Positions 37,526 to 45,638 of a stretch of DNA of 64,000 bases are shown piece by piece. This stretch comes from Saccharothrix luteola (GTDB lineage: Bacteria > Actinomycetota > Actinomycetes > Mycobacteriales > Pseudonocardiaceae), in assembly GCF_020859565.1 (NCBI RefSeq), contig NZ_JAJHUO010000022.1:138671-202670 (forward strand). The letters are read 5' to 3'. Position numbers and translations under genes: made by a program. Below the pieces are notes generated by a model. The model was given only the letters and a program-made list of their open reading frames with translations, did no database searches and was not told where the DNA came from. Every line of letters begins with the position of its first letter. Position 1 is the first letter of the stretch.

Positions 37526-38497
37526 GTGGTCGACATCGAGGAACGCCGCACCAGGCGCAAGGGGACGACGTTCCTGCTGGTGGTGGCGGCCATCGCGTTC
37601 CTGCTCGCGGCGTTCACCCGGCTGCTCGGCATCGACGGCACCCGGCACATGCTCGCCACGACCGCCCTCACGCCCTACTTCACGGCGGCGGGCGTGGCGC
37701 TGGGCGCGCTGGCGCTGCTGCTGCGGCGCTGGGCGGTCGGCACGGTGACGTTGCTGGTCGCGGTGGTGCTGGTGGCGGCGGTCGCGCCGCGGGCGTTCCC
37801 CGACTCACGGCCGGTCGGCGTCGGCCAGGAGGTCACCGTGATGGCGGCGAACCTGCTGGTCGGGATGGCCGACGCGGAGGTGGTGGTGGCGGCGGTGAAG
37901 GCGCACGACGTCGACGTGCTCACGTTGCAGGAGCTGACCCCGGAGATGGTGCGCGACCTCGAGCGCGCGGGCCTGGCCGAGGTGCTGCCGTACCGGCACT
38001 TCCTGGACGAGCCGGGCGGCTCCGGCTCCGGCGTCGCGTCGCGCTACCCGGTGTTCCCGCGCACGCTCACGCCGCCCAGCACGTTGCGCCAGGCGGGCGC
38101 GCTGGTCGACGTGCCCGGCGAGGACCTGGAGGTGCTGTCCGTGCACCCGCTGCCGCCGGTGGTCGACGCCGGGCCGGAGAACTGGCAGCGGGACATGGCG
38201 GGCCTGCCGGAACGGGAGCTGGACGGGCCGGTGCGCGTACTCGCGGGCGACTTCAACGCCACCCTGGACCACGTGGGCCTGCGCCGGCTGCTCAACACCG
38301 GCTACGTCGACGCGGCCGACCAGGTGGGCGCGGGCCTGGACCCGACCTGGCCGTCCGGCGCGCTGTGGCCGCCGCCGGTGGCCATCGACCACGTGCTGGT
38401 CGACGAGCGGTGCCCGGTGGAGGAGTTCACGGTGGTCGACATCCCCGGCTCGGACCACCGGGCCGTGGTCACCCGATTCGTCGTGCCAGCTCGGTGA
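37526..38497 (+). CDS. Membrane-anchored endonuclease/exonuclease/phosphatase family protein
   Basis: This 323-residue protein starts at the GTG at 37526. Three hydrophobic helices (about 14-33, 50-66, 72-90) precede an EEP domain beginning VTVMAANLLVGMADAEVV, with LTLQELTPEM, LSVHPLPPV, LAGDFNATLDH and the closing SDHRAVV. These carry the Asn, Glu, His, Asp-Asn and Asp-His residues of the metal-dependent active site. The catalytic domain probably faces outside. Targets may be nucleic acids or phospholipids; not determinable here. Its last 29 bases overlap the convergent Sir2 gene. Confidence 0.88.
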   Translation: MVDIEERRTRRKGTTFLLVVAAIAFLLAAFTRLLGIDGTRHMLATTALTPYFTAAGVALGALALLLRRWAVGTVTLLVAVVLVAAVAPRAFPDSRPVGVGQEVTVMAANLLVGMADAEVVVAAVKAHDVDVLTLQELTPEMVRDLERAGLAEVLPYRHFLDEPGGSGSGVASRYPVFPRTLTPPSTLRQAGALVDVPGEDLEVLSVHPLPPVVDAGPENWQRDMAGLPERELDGPVRVLAGDFNATLDHVGLRRLLNTGYVDAADQVGAGLDPTWPSGALWPPPVAIDHVLVDERCPVEEFTVVDIPGSDHRAVVTRFVVPAR

Positions 38498-39266
38498 TCG
38501 CCGCCAACGCGCCCATCGGCAACGACACGCCGCGCCCGTGCCGCACCTCCGGCTCGCGCGGGTTGATCCTGATCAGCGCGCCCGACGCGGCACTGGCCAG
38601 CTCCGCCTGACGCCGCACGGTCGGCACCGCGACACCCGCCCCGAGTTCGAGCACGGCGAGGTTCCGGTGCGCGCGCCGCCACTGCGCCAGGGCGTCCAAC
38701 GCCTTCTGCGACGGCCCGCCGACCCACGACCAGTCGCCGAACATGAGGATGTTCGGCCGCGCGAGCCCACCGCAGTTGCGGCACGACGGCAGCGGCCCGG
38801 TCGCGCGCATCGACCCGGGGTCCACGTCCACCACGACGTCGTCGGCGGGCCACACGTCGTCCGTGCACGGCTCCACGCACTGCAGGTGGTGGATCGACCC
38901 GTGCACCTCGGCCACGTCGGCGAACCCGGCGCGCTGGAACTGGCCGTCCACGTTCGACGTGAACACCCGCGCGCCCCACTCCCGCAGCACGCGGAACCCG
39001 TCGTGCGGCACCGTGCGCCGGTACAGGTCGAGCCGGTGCCCGTAGAAGCCCCACGCGAGCGTCGGGTCCTCCGCGAAGTGCACCGGGTCGGCGAGTTCCT
39101 CGAACCGCAGCCCGAGCCGCTCGTAGGGCGGGTACGCCTGCCAGAAGCCGGTCGCGCCGCGGAAGTCGGGCAGGCCGGAGTCGACGCCGATCCCCGCGCC
39201 CGCGCACACCAGCACCGCGTCGGCGGAGGAGATCAGCTCCGCCGCGCGGTCGAGCGCCTCGTTCAC
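38469..39266 (-). CDS. SIR2 family NAD-dependent protein deacylase
   Basis: This 265-residue sirtuin starts at a GTG (39264-39266). NAD-binding motif GAGIGVDSGLPDFRG (23-37) has Gly where the usual Ser/Ala sits. FTSNVDGQF (102-110) stands for the TQNID motif. His122 in VHGS is the catalytic base. Cys130, Cys134, Cys162 and Cys165 can bind structural zinc. It removes acyl groups from lysines using NAD. The 26-base gap to the MhuD-like gene upstream suggests co-transcription. An initiator further upstream would overlap that gene. Confidence 0.88.
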   Translation of the reverse strand: MNEALDRAAELISSADAVLVCAGAGIGVDSGLPDFRGATGFWQAYPPYERLGLRFEELADPVHFAEDPTLAWGFYGHRLDLYRRTVPHDGFRVLREWGARVFTSNVDGQFQRAGFADVAEVHGSIHHLQCVEPCTDDVWPADDVVVDVDPGSMRATGPLPSCRNCGGLARPNILMFGDWSWVGGPSQKALDALAQWRRAHRNLAVLELGAGVAVPTVRRQAELASAASGALIRINPREPEVRHGRGVSLPMGALAAITELARRIG

Positions 39267-39291
39267 CGCTGGGATGACACTTCCGGGGGGA

Positions 39292-39600
39292 TCACTTCTT
39301 CGCTTCGGAGCTGAGCACGACCTCGAACTCCAGCAGGTCCGACCCGGTGCCGACCGGCTTGGCGCGCTCGCCCGAGTGCGCCTCCTTGGCCCGGCCGCCC
39401 ATCCAGTTCTGGAAGTCCTCCTCGGTCTCCCACTGCGTGACCACGAAGTACCGGTCGTCGCCCTTGACCGGCCGCAGGAGCTGGAAGCCGAGGAAGCCGG
39501 GCTCGGAGTCCACCGCGCCCAGTCGCGCGGCGAACCGCTTCTCCAGCTCCGGGCCCGAGCCGTCGGGCACGTGGATCGCATTGATCTTCACAACCGCCAT
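39292..39600 (-). CDS. mhuD: MhuD-type heme-degrading monooxygenase
   Basis: This 102-residue ABM-fold protein closely follows Mycobacterium tuberculosis MhuD along its length (VVKINAIHVPDGSGPELEKR, FLGFQLLRPVKGDDRYFVV, LLEFEVVL). The MhuD heme-site residues Asn7, Trp66 and His75 fall at the same numbers. MhuD opens heme to mycobilin and frees iron in the cytosol. It sits in the same neighbourhood as clpC, mutY and carbonic anhydrase, as in mycobacteria. I see no iron box directly upstream. The generic label would be antibiotic biosynthesis monooxygenase. Confidence 0.93.
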   Translation of the reverse strand: MAVVKINAIHVPDGSGPELEKRFAARLGAVDSEPGFLGFQLLRPVKGDDRYFVVTQWETEEDFQNWMGGRAKEAHSGERAKPVGTGSDLLEFEVVLSSEAKK

Positions 39601-39609
39601 GCCCCGACG

Positions 39610-40221
39610 TTACTGCGCCGCGGCCGGTTCCGTCTCGTGGCGGGCCCGGTGCGCGCGGACCTTGTGCCTGTTGCCGCACCGCTCCATCGAGCACCAGCGG
39701 CGGTTGCCCGCCCGGGAGGCGTCCACGAACAGCAGGCCGCAGTCGGCCGCCGAGCACGCGCGCACACCGCCGTGCGCGACGAGCTCGACCGCGTCACGGG
39801 CCGCCGCGCCGAGCACCTGCGTGCCGGTGATCGGCCGGGCCCAGGTGAGCGCGCGCGTGCGCGGGTCGACGACGGGCCGCGGCGTCTCGGCGGTGGCCGC
39901 GTTCAAGACCTCCAGGCCCTCCGCCGGCAGGTCGGCGCCCCGGACCATCGCCCGCGCGACGCCCCAGAACGCGTCGCGCAGCCGCTTCACCGCGACCAGT
40001 TCGGCTTCGGTGACGCGCACGTCGGCCGCCGTGAACGGCGCGGTCGCGGCGAGGCGCGAGTCGACCAGCCACGCGGCCAGGTCGTCCGGCCGGTGCAGCG
40101 CCTCGAACACCCGCAGCTCGCCCGGGCCGCCGCTGACCAGCAGTTCCATCGCGAAGCTGCCGGGGTCGAAGCGGAAGCTCTGCCCGTCCGGGCGCGTCAG
40201 CGTCCTCGTCCACGTCGCCAT
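39610..40221 (-). CDS. CGNR zinc-finger (ABATE domain) putative regulator
   Basis: A 203-residue protein with an N-terminal ABATE stress-sensing domain (about 1-135) and a C-terminal CGNR zinc finger (CSAADCGLLFVD ... RRWCSMERCGNRHKVRAHR, about 153-195), with four cysteines for zinc. Such proteins are thought to be transcriptional regulators in actinobacteria. It lies nine bases upstream of the MhuD-like gene on the same strand, so they may be co-transcribed. The target genes are unknown. Confidence 0.85.
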   Translation of the reverse strand: MATWTRTLTRPDGQSFRFDPGSFAMELLVSGGPGELRVFEALHRPDDLAAWLVDSRLAATAPFTAADVRVTEAELVAVKRLRDAFWGVARAMVRGADLPAEGLEVLNAATAETPRPVVDPRTRALTWARPITGTQVLGAAARDAVELVAHGGVRACSAADCGLLFVDASRAGNRRWCSMERCGNRHKVRAHRARHETEPAAAQ

Positions 40222-40260
40222 GTAACCACTGTAGCCAGTTTCACGAGCCGGTCAGGGGAG

Positions 40261-41733
40261 TCACCTGCGCAGCGGACCCGGGTACAGGAACTCGTCGGCG
40301 GGCGCCTCGTCGCCGCGGAACCACGCGGTGAAGAACGCGTCCAGGTCCTGCCCCGACACCTGCTCCACGTGCGCCTCGAACTCCGGCCACGACGCGTTGC
40401 CGTCCCGGTTCGCCGCCGTCCAGTCCTTGACCACGCGGTCGAACGCCGGGTCGCCGATCTGGCGGCGCAACGCGTGCAGGGCGAGCTGCCCCTTGTCGTA
40501 GACGCCGCGGAACTCGTTGCCTCGACCCATGTCGTAGAGCTTGCGGCCCCAGTACGTCTCGCGGTCGGCGACCCGCTCGACCTCGGCGAGGTAGCGGTCG
40601 TCCAGGTCGACGCCCTGCTTGGCCTCCGCCCACAGCCACTGGGCGTAGGAGGCGAAGCACTCGTTCAGGCAGATGTCGGCCCAGTTCTCCAGGCTCACCG
40701 AGTCGCCGAACCACTGGTGCGCCTGCTCGTGCACGACGGTGTCGAGGTCGGCCCAGCCCGCGTAGATGGGCCGGGTCTGGGTCTCCAGCGAGAAGCCGAT
40801 GTCGTCGGCCAGGAAGATCCCGCCCGCCGAGGAGAACGGGTAGGGCCCGAACTTCTCCGACAGGAACGCGAGCACCTCGGGCAGCCGCTCCTGGTGCCGC
40901 CTGCCGGCCTCCGCGCCCGGCGCGTAGGCGTCCACCACGGGCGTGCCGTCGGGCAGCGTCGACCGCTCGACGGTCCACCGGTCGATCGCGATCGTGGTCA
41001 GGTAGGTGGCCATGGGCTGCTCGGCGACCCAGCGGAACGACGTCCAGCCGTCGGCGGTGGTGGAGCCGCCCTCGACGCCGTTGGAGATCACCGACCAGCC
41101 CTCCGGCACGCGTGCGGTCAGCGCGAACGACGCCTTGTCGCGCGGTGTGTCGTTGGCGGGGAACCAGGTGGTCGCCGAGTGCGGCTCACCCGCCGCGAAC
41201 GCCCCACCGGACGAGGAGGTCTGCCAACCGCTGCGGCCCAGCGCGCGGTCTTCGAACACGGTCGGCTCGCCGCCGTACCGGACGGTGGTCGTGAACTCCT
41301 CGCCGTTCGCCAGGGGCGCTCCGGGCGTGACGACCAGCTCGTGGTCGCCCTCCTGGCGGTAGTCGGCCGCCTGGTCGCGCACGTCGACGCCGGAGACCTT
41401 CAGCGCGTACAGGTCGAGGTTGAACCGGGACAGGTCGGCGGTCGCCCTGGCGGTGATCTTCGCGACCCCGTCCAGCCGCTTGGTCGCCGGGTCGTAGGTG
41501 ACCGACACGTCGTACGCGCGGACGTCGTAGCCGGTGTTGCCGTCCTGCGGGTAGTACGCGTCGCCCGCGCCGTCGCCGCCCTCCGCGTTCACCACGGGAG
41601 GGGTGGTCGCGGGCGGCGTCGTCGGCGTCGCGGTCGGCTGGTCCCTCGGCAGCCTGGCCACCACGATCCCGGCCACCACCAGCACCACGATGACGACGAT
41701 CAGGTACGGGCGCGCCTTGGGACTGATGGCCAT
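40261..41733 (-). CDS. Membrane-anchored M1 family zinc metallopeptidase
   Basis: This 490-residue aminopeptidase-type protein has an N-terminal signal anchor (YLIVVIVVLVVAGIVVARL, about 8-26), a proline/threonine-rich spacer, the M1 beta domain (about 60-230), SSAGGIFLADD in place of the GAMEN motif, and the zinc site HEQAH (His335, His339) with Glu358 in LNECFASY. M1 enzymes remove N-terminal residues; here the enzyme would face outside. The ATG at 41733 is chosen over a GTG at 41748. It is divergent from the hydrolase gene with 17 bases between the starts. Confidence 0.9.
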   Translation of the reverse strand: MAISPKARPYLIVVIVVLVVAGIVVARLPRDQPTATPTTPPATTPPVVNAEGGDGAGDAYYPQDGNTGYDVRAYDVSVTYDPATKRLDGVAKITARATADLSRFNLDLYALKVSGVDVRDQAADYRQEGDHELVVTPGAPLANGEEFTTTVRYGGEPTVFEDRALGRSGWQTSSSGGAFAAGEPHSATTWFPANDTPRDKASFALTARVPEGWSVISNGVEGGSTTADGWTSFRWVAEQPMATYLTTIAIDRWTVERSTLPDGTPVVDAYAPGAEAGRRHQERLPEVLAFLSEKFGPYPFSSAGGIFLADDIGFSLETQTRPIYAGWADLDTVVHEQAHQWFGDSVSLENWADICLNECFASYAQWLWAEAKQGVDLDDRYLAEVERVADRETYWGRKLYDMGRGNEFRGVYDKGQLALHALRRQIGDPAFDRVVKDWTAANRDGNASWPEFEAHVEQVSGQDLDAFFTAWFRGDEAPADEFLYPGPLRR

Positions 41734-41750
41734 GCCGACATGATGCACGC

Positions 41751-42497
41751 ATGAGCGTTGCGGAGTTCGGGGGATCGGGGCAGGGCATCCTGCTGCTCCA
41801 CGGCCTGATGAGCCGGGCGAGCACGTGGTGGACCGTGGCGCAGTGGCTCAAGCCGTACGGGCGCGTGGTCGCCCCGGACGCGCGGGGGCACGGCCGCAAC
41901 CCGGTGCGGGGGCCGTACCGGACGGAGGACTTCGTCGCCGACGCGGCCGAGGTGATCGAGCGGCACGACCTCGCGCCCGCCGTGGTGATCGGGCACTCGA
42001 TGGGCGGGCTGCACGCGTGGGCGCTCGCCGCGACCCGGCCCGACCTGGTGCGCGCGGTCGTGGCCGAGGACGTGGTGCCGGACAACCGAGGCCGCACGGT
42101 GGAGGAGTGGAAGTGGTACTTCGACTCGTGGCCGCCGGCGTTCGAGTCCCTGGCGCACGTGCGGACGGTCGTGGACGTGCCGCGGGTGGAGGAGATGTTC
42201 GAGGAGCGCGAGGACGGCTGGCACCTCATCGCGCACCTGCCCGACCTGTACGAGATCGCCGCCGAGTGGGGCGAGCGGGCGTACTGGGATCACGTGGACG
42301 CGATCCGGTGCCCGATGCTCGTCGTCGAGGCGGGTCGCGGCGGGCTGCGCGCCGGGCAGATGGCCGAGGTGGCGCGGCGGACCGGGGCCACGCACCTGGT
42401 GGTGCCGGAGTCCGGGCACGTCGTGCACGACGAGGCGCCGGAGGTCTACCGGGGCGCGGTGGAGGCGTTCCTGAGCGGGTCGATCGACCCCGTCTGA
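41751..42497 (+). CDS. Alpha/beta fold hydrolase
   Basis: A 248-residue cytoplasmic hydrolase with the oxyanion segment LLLHGLMSRASTW, the nucleophile elbow GHSMGG (about 82-87), DARGHGRN before it, the acid region around LVVEAGRGGL and the catalytic His in ESGHVVHDE. The substrate is unknown. A hydrolase gene occupies the same relative place between mhuD and mutY in mycobacteria. Its last 52 bases overlap the convergent RNA-ligase-like gene. Confidence 0.9.
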   Translation: MSVAEFGGSGQGILLLHGLMSRASTWWTVAQWLKPYGRVVAPDARGHGRNPVRGPYRTEDFVADAAEVIERHDLAPAVVIGHSMGGLHAWALAATRPDLVRAVVAEDVVPDNRGRTVEEWKWYFDSWPPAFESLAHVRTVVDVPRVEEMFEEREDGWHLIAHLPDLYEIAAEWGERAYWDHVDAIRCPMLVVEAGRGGLRAGQMAEVARRTGATHLVVPESGHVVHDEAPEVYRGAVEAFLSGSIDPV

Positions 42498-42943
42498 GTG
42501 TCCACGATCGCCATCTCGCGGGTCTTGGCGCGGATCGGCGTGATCGGGTGCAGCTCGGCGAACGCGGCCTTCACGTCGGCGTCCTCGCCGTCGACCAGCG
42601 TGCAGTGCGGCACCCAGTTGCCCGGCAGGTGCTCGGCGTCGGGGTGCTTCACGCGGCCCGCGAGGACGTCGTGCACGGCCGAGTGCACGGCCAGCAGCTC
42701 GGCGTCGACGACCGCGCCGAGCTGGAGGGTGTTCCCCGTGGCGCTGAGGGTGTGCAGCCAGACGTCGGGCAGCCACAGCCGGGACAGGTCCTCGCGCAGC
42801 TCGGCGCGCACCTTCGGCCCGATCGTGCCCGCCGCCGCGTAGGTCAGGTGCGGCGGCAGCCCGGACCTCGCGCCGATCCGCCGCCACAGCGACCGCACGG
42901 CCTCGTCGGCCTCGGCGTCGAAGAACACCACGAGCGCGTGCAC
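42446..42943 (-). CDS. 2'-5' RNA ligase family (2H phosphoesterase) protein
   Basis: A 165-residue protein with two HxT motifs, His32-Leu-Thr34 (PPHLT) and His113-Cys-Thr115 (VPHCTL), which define the 2H phosphoesterase/LigT superfamily. Members act on 2',3'-cyclic or 2'-5' phosphodiester bonds in RNA or nucleotides. The start lies four bases after the mutY stop, so it probably shares mutY's transcript. The physiological substrate is unknown. Confidence 0.85.
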   Translation of the reverse strand: MHALVVFFDAEADEAVRSLWRRIGARSGLPPHLTYAAAGTIGPKVRAELREDLSRLWLPDVWLHTLSATGNTLQLGAVVDAELLAVHSAVHDVLAGRVKHPDAEHLPGNWVPHCTLVDGEDADVKAAFAELHPITPIRAKTREMAIVDTQTGSIDPLRNASTAPR

Positions 42944-42946
42944 GGG

Positions 42947-43822
42947 TCAGTGCTCCCCGGGCAGCGCGAACAGGCCCTCGTGCGTCTGCTCGACCAGGCC
43001 GTCGACGAGCAGCGAGTGCAGGCACCGGTCCCGCTGGCCCGCGTCCGACCAGACCACGTCGAGCCGGGTCTTCGCCACGGGTTCGCTGGTGCCGCGCAGC
43101 ACGTCCAGCAGCAGGCCGCGCACCTGCCGGTCGGTGCCCGCGAACTTCTGCACGACCTTGGCCGGGCCGTCGTACGCGGGGCGGCCGTTGAGCTGCCACG
43201 CGCACGCGTCGAACACGGGGCAGTCGGCGCACTTGGGCGCGCGTGCCGTGCAGACGAGCGCGCCCAGCTCCATCAGGGCGGCGGAGTAGACGGCGGCGCG
43301 CGCCTCCTCTTCGGGGAGGAGGGCTTCGACGTCCTTCATGTCCTTGGTGGTGGACGGCGGACCGGCGTCGCCCGCGCCGTGCACGGCCCGTGCCACGACG
43401 CGGCGGACGTTCGTGTCGACCACCGGGCACCGCTGCCCGTAGGCGAACGCCGCGACGGCCCGCGCCGTGTACGCGCCGATGCCCGGCAGGGCGAGGAGGG
43501 TGTCCACGTCGCTCGGGACGACGTCGTCGTGCTGCTCGGCGATGGCCTGCGCGGCGGCGTGCAGCCGGAGGGCGCGGCGCGGGTAGCCCAGCTTGCCCCA
43601 GGCGCGCACCACCTCGCCCTGGCTCGCCGCGGCCATCGCCGACGGCGTCGGCCAGCGGGCCAGCCACTCGTGCCAGATGGGTTCGACCCGCGCGACCGGG
43701 GTCTGCTGCAGCATGATCTCGCTGACCAGCACGCCCCACGCCGTGCACTCCGGCCGTCGCCAGGGCAGGTCGCGGGCGGTGTCGGCGAACCAGTCGAGGA
43801 GGAGCTCGGCGTCCAGGCTCAT
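42947..43822 (-). CDS. mutY: A/G-specific adenine DNA glycosylase MutY
   Basis: A 291-residue base-excision repair enzyme that removes adenine opposite 8-oxoguanine. Catalytic Glu35 (SEIMLQQT), the helix-hairpin-helix LPGIGAYTA (112-120), Asp136 (PVVDTNVRR) and the iron-sulfur ligands Cys191, Cys198, Cys201 and Cys207 (C-x6-C-x2-C-x5-C) are all present. The C-terminal region after about 215 is short compared with E. coli MutY (350), so the 8-oxoG-recognising NUDIX-like domain is reduced, as in other actinobacteria. Confidence 0.95.
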   Translation of the reverse strand: MSLDAELLLDWFADTARDLPWRRPECTAWGVLVSEIMLQQTPVARVEPIWHEWLARWPTPSAMAAASQGEVVRAWGKLGYPRRALRLHAAAQAIAEQHDDVVPSDVDTLLALPGIGAYTARAVAAFAYGQRCPVVDTNVRRVVARAVHGAGDAGPPSTTKDMKDVEALLPEEEARAAVYSAALMELGALVCTARAPKCADCPVFDACAWQLNGRPAYDGPAKVVQKFAGTDRQVRGLLLDVLRGTSEPVAKTRLDVVWSDAGQRDRCLHSLLVDGLVEQTHEGLFALPGEH

Positions 43823-43884
43823 AGCGCCGCACAGTCTTCCACGACCGGTTCGCCGCCCACTTCCGGTTCGGGCGACTCCGGCCG

Positions 43885-43912
43885 GACGACTTCGGTCAGA
43901 CGACTTCGGTCA
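43885..43912. repeat. 14-bp perfect tandem duplication at the carbonic anhydrase 3' end
   Basis: GACGACTTCGGTCA occurs twice in direct succession (43885-43898 and 43899-43912). The anhydrase stop codon falls at the inner end of the first copy. The coding copy gives the last residues LTEVV; the other is read after the stop. Confidence 0.85.
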
Positions 43913-44387
43913 GCTCGCCGGTGTGCACGTCGTAGACGAAGCCGCGCACCTGGTCGCGGTGCAGCAGGTAAGGGCTGTTGCGGACCCGGTTCATCGAGCC
44001 GCGCACGCTGTCCTTCACCTCGCGGAACGCCTCCACCGACCACGGCGGGCGCATCCCCGAGGCCTCCTCCAGCTCGTCCTTGAACTCGTCCTCGGTGACC
44101 AGTTGCAGGCCGCAGTTCGTGTGGTGCACCAGCAGCACCTCGCGGGTGCCGAGCTTGCGCTGGCTCAGCGCCAGGGAGCGGATCATGTCGTCGGTCACCA
44201 CACCGCCCGCGTTGCGCAGCACGTGCGCCTCACCCTGCTTGAGGCCGAAGATCTCGAACACCCGGATGCGGGAGTCCATGCAGGTCAGGATCGTCACTTG
44301 CATCGAGGGCTTCGGCGAGGAACGGTCGCCGGGGACCACGTTGCCCAGTTCGGCGTTGCGGTGGAGCAGCTCGTCGATCGCGGTCAT
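43896..44387 (-). CDS. Beta-class carbonic anhydrase
   Basis: A 163-residue zinc enzyme converting CO2 and bicarbonate. Zinc ligands Cys36 (CMDSR, with Asp38 and Arg40), His89 and Cys92 (HHTNC) are present. GLKQGEAHVLRNAGG is typical of the beta class. The ATG at 44387 follows GGAGGT. It resembles the mycobacterial CanB (Rv3588c) group and sits beside mutY as there. The last bases lie in a 14-bp tandem duplication. Confidence 0.94.
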   Translation of the reverse strand: MTAIDELLHRNAELGNVVPGDRSSPKPSMQVTILTCMDSRIRVFEIFGLKQGEAHVLRNAGGVVTDDMIRSLALSQRKLGTREVLLVHHTNCGLQLVTEDEFKDELEEASGMRPPWSVEAFREVKDSVRGSMNRVRNSPYLLHRDQVRGFVYDVHTGELTEVV

Positions 44388-44526
44388 CGCACACCTCCGT
44401 TGTTCCCTGGGATTGGAACCTGCCTCCCGGATGGCGGGCAAGTGAATCGGGCGAACCTCACGTTCACCTCATCGGGGGACCGATGCTTCCCCGGCAATTC
44501 CACGCGACCCGGCTACCTTCGACCGC

Positions 44527-45168
44527 GTGACCGAGCACACAGGCCCGCACCCGCGGTCGGTGTACTGGCGGCGGCGCGCGCTCGCGGTCGCCGGGGCGGT
44601 GGTGGCGCTGGTGCTCGCGGTCTGGCTGGTCGGCGTCCTGATCGGGCGAGGCGAGCAGGCGCCGGTGGCCGCCCAGCCGTCGTCCCGCCCGCCGGAGCCG
44701 CCCGCGACGCCGGTGGTCACCTCGTCGTCCTCGACGACGCCTCCGCCTCCGCCTCCCACGTTGCCGCCGGGGCCGCCACCGCCGTGCGACGACGCGCAGG
44801 TGGCCGTGGTGGCCGAGGTGGACAACCCCTCGGCTCCCGCCGGGCGCCCCGTGGAGTTCACCATCGCCATCTCCAACACCGGCCCGCTGCCGTGCGCGAA
44901 GGAGATCGGGCGGCAGGTGCGCGAGCTCGTCGTGACGAGCGTGGACGGCGCGACGCGGCTGTGGTCGAGCAACGACTGCTTCGCCACCCAGGGGTCCGAG
45001 GTGCGCGTGATGCGGCCGGGTGAGCGGTTCGCCTACGGCCTGCGGTGGACGGGCGGCACGTCGGAACCGGGCTGCCGCAAGCACTCCAGGCTGGGTGCGG
45101 GCGACTACCTGCTCACGGCGGTCGTGGCGGGCAAGGCGAGCAACCCGGTGATCTTCCGCGTGACGTGA
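44527..45168 (+). CDS. Proline-rich single-pass membrane protein (DUF4232-like outer domain)
   Basis: A 213-residue protein: short cytoplasmic N-terminus, one transmembrane helix (about 18-40, ALAVAGAVVALVLAVWLVGVLI), a Pro/Ser/Thr linker (about 48-85) and an outer beta domain (about 86-213) with four cysteines able to form disulfides (CDDAQ, PCAKE, DCFATQ, GCRKH). Similar mycobacterial and actinomycete proteins have no known function. GTG start at 44527. No operon partner. Confidence 0.75.
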   Translation: MTEHTGPHPRSVYWRRRALAVAGAVVALVLAVWLVGVLIGRGEQAPVAAQPSSRPPEPPATPVVTSSSSTTPPPPPPTLPPGPPPPCDDAQVAVVAEVDNPSAPAGRPVEFTIAISNTGPLPCAKEIGRQVRELVVTSVDGATRLWSSNDCFATQGSEVRVMRPGERFAYGLRWTGGTSEPGCRKHSRLGAGDYLLTAVVAGKASNPVIFRVT

Positions 45169-45215
45169 GGCCTATCGCCGCCGGCCGAGTAGTGGGCCGA
45201 TCCGATGACGACGGT

Positions 45216-45638
45216 TCAGGTGGACGGGCGGTTGGCGCGATCTTCGTCCTGTATGCGGCGCAACTGTCGCCGGTACTCCTCCAGCAACGCCGCCTCGCCG
45301 GCCTCGCCGGTGGCCTCGGGCTGATTGTTGATCGCCACGGTCGCGGCGAACGCCGCTCGGGCGACGGGCCGCCGGAGCAACCTTTCCACATCGATGTTCT
45401 GAATCCACTCGTTGCCCGCGGCGGTGGCCCGTCCTTCACCCGTGTACACCGACCACTTCGATTCGGAATCGGAGTGCGCGGCTCGCGAGGAAAGCCTTTC
45501 GAGCAGACGCAGGAGCTTGCCGAGCAAACCCGCGCCGAGATCGTGTCCCGACCCGTCGCGTAACCCGTCGCCCGGCATGGTCGGAGTATGGGGTAACTGT
45601 GAGCCCGGGTCAATGCGCTGGTCGCTGGTCAAACTCAT
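45216..45638 (-). CDS. Hypothetical protein, downstream partner of membrane protein
   Basis: I take the ATG at 45638, which overlaps the stop of the upstream membrane gene (ATGA); a longer reading from 45770 would run deep into that gene. The 140-residue product is hydrophilic, with a basic and acidic helical C-terminal half (RRPVARAAFAATVAINNQ, then EEYRRQLRRIQDEDR) and no recognised motif. Tight coupling suggests it works with the membrane protein. Confidence 0.65.
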   Translation of the reverse strand: MSLTSDQRIDPGSQLPHTPTMPGDGLRDGSGHDLGAGLLGKLLRLLERLSSRAAHSDSESKWSVYTGEGRATAAGNEWIQNIDVERLLRRPVARAAFAATVAINNQPEATGEAGEAALLEEYRRQLRRIQDEDRANRPST

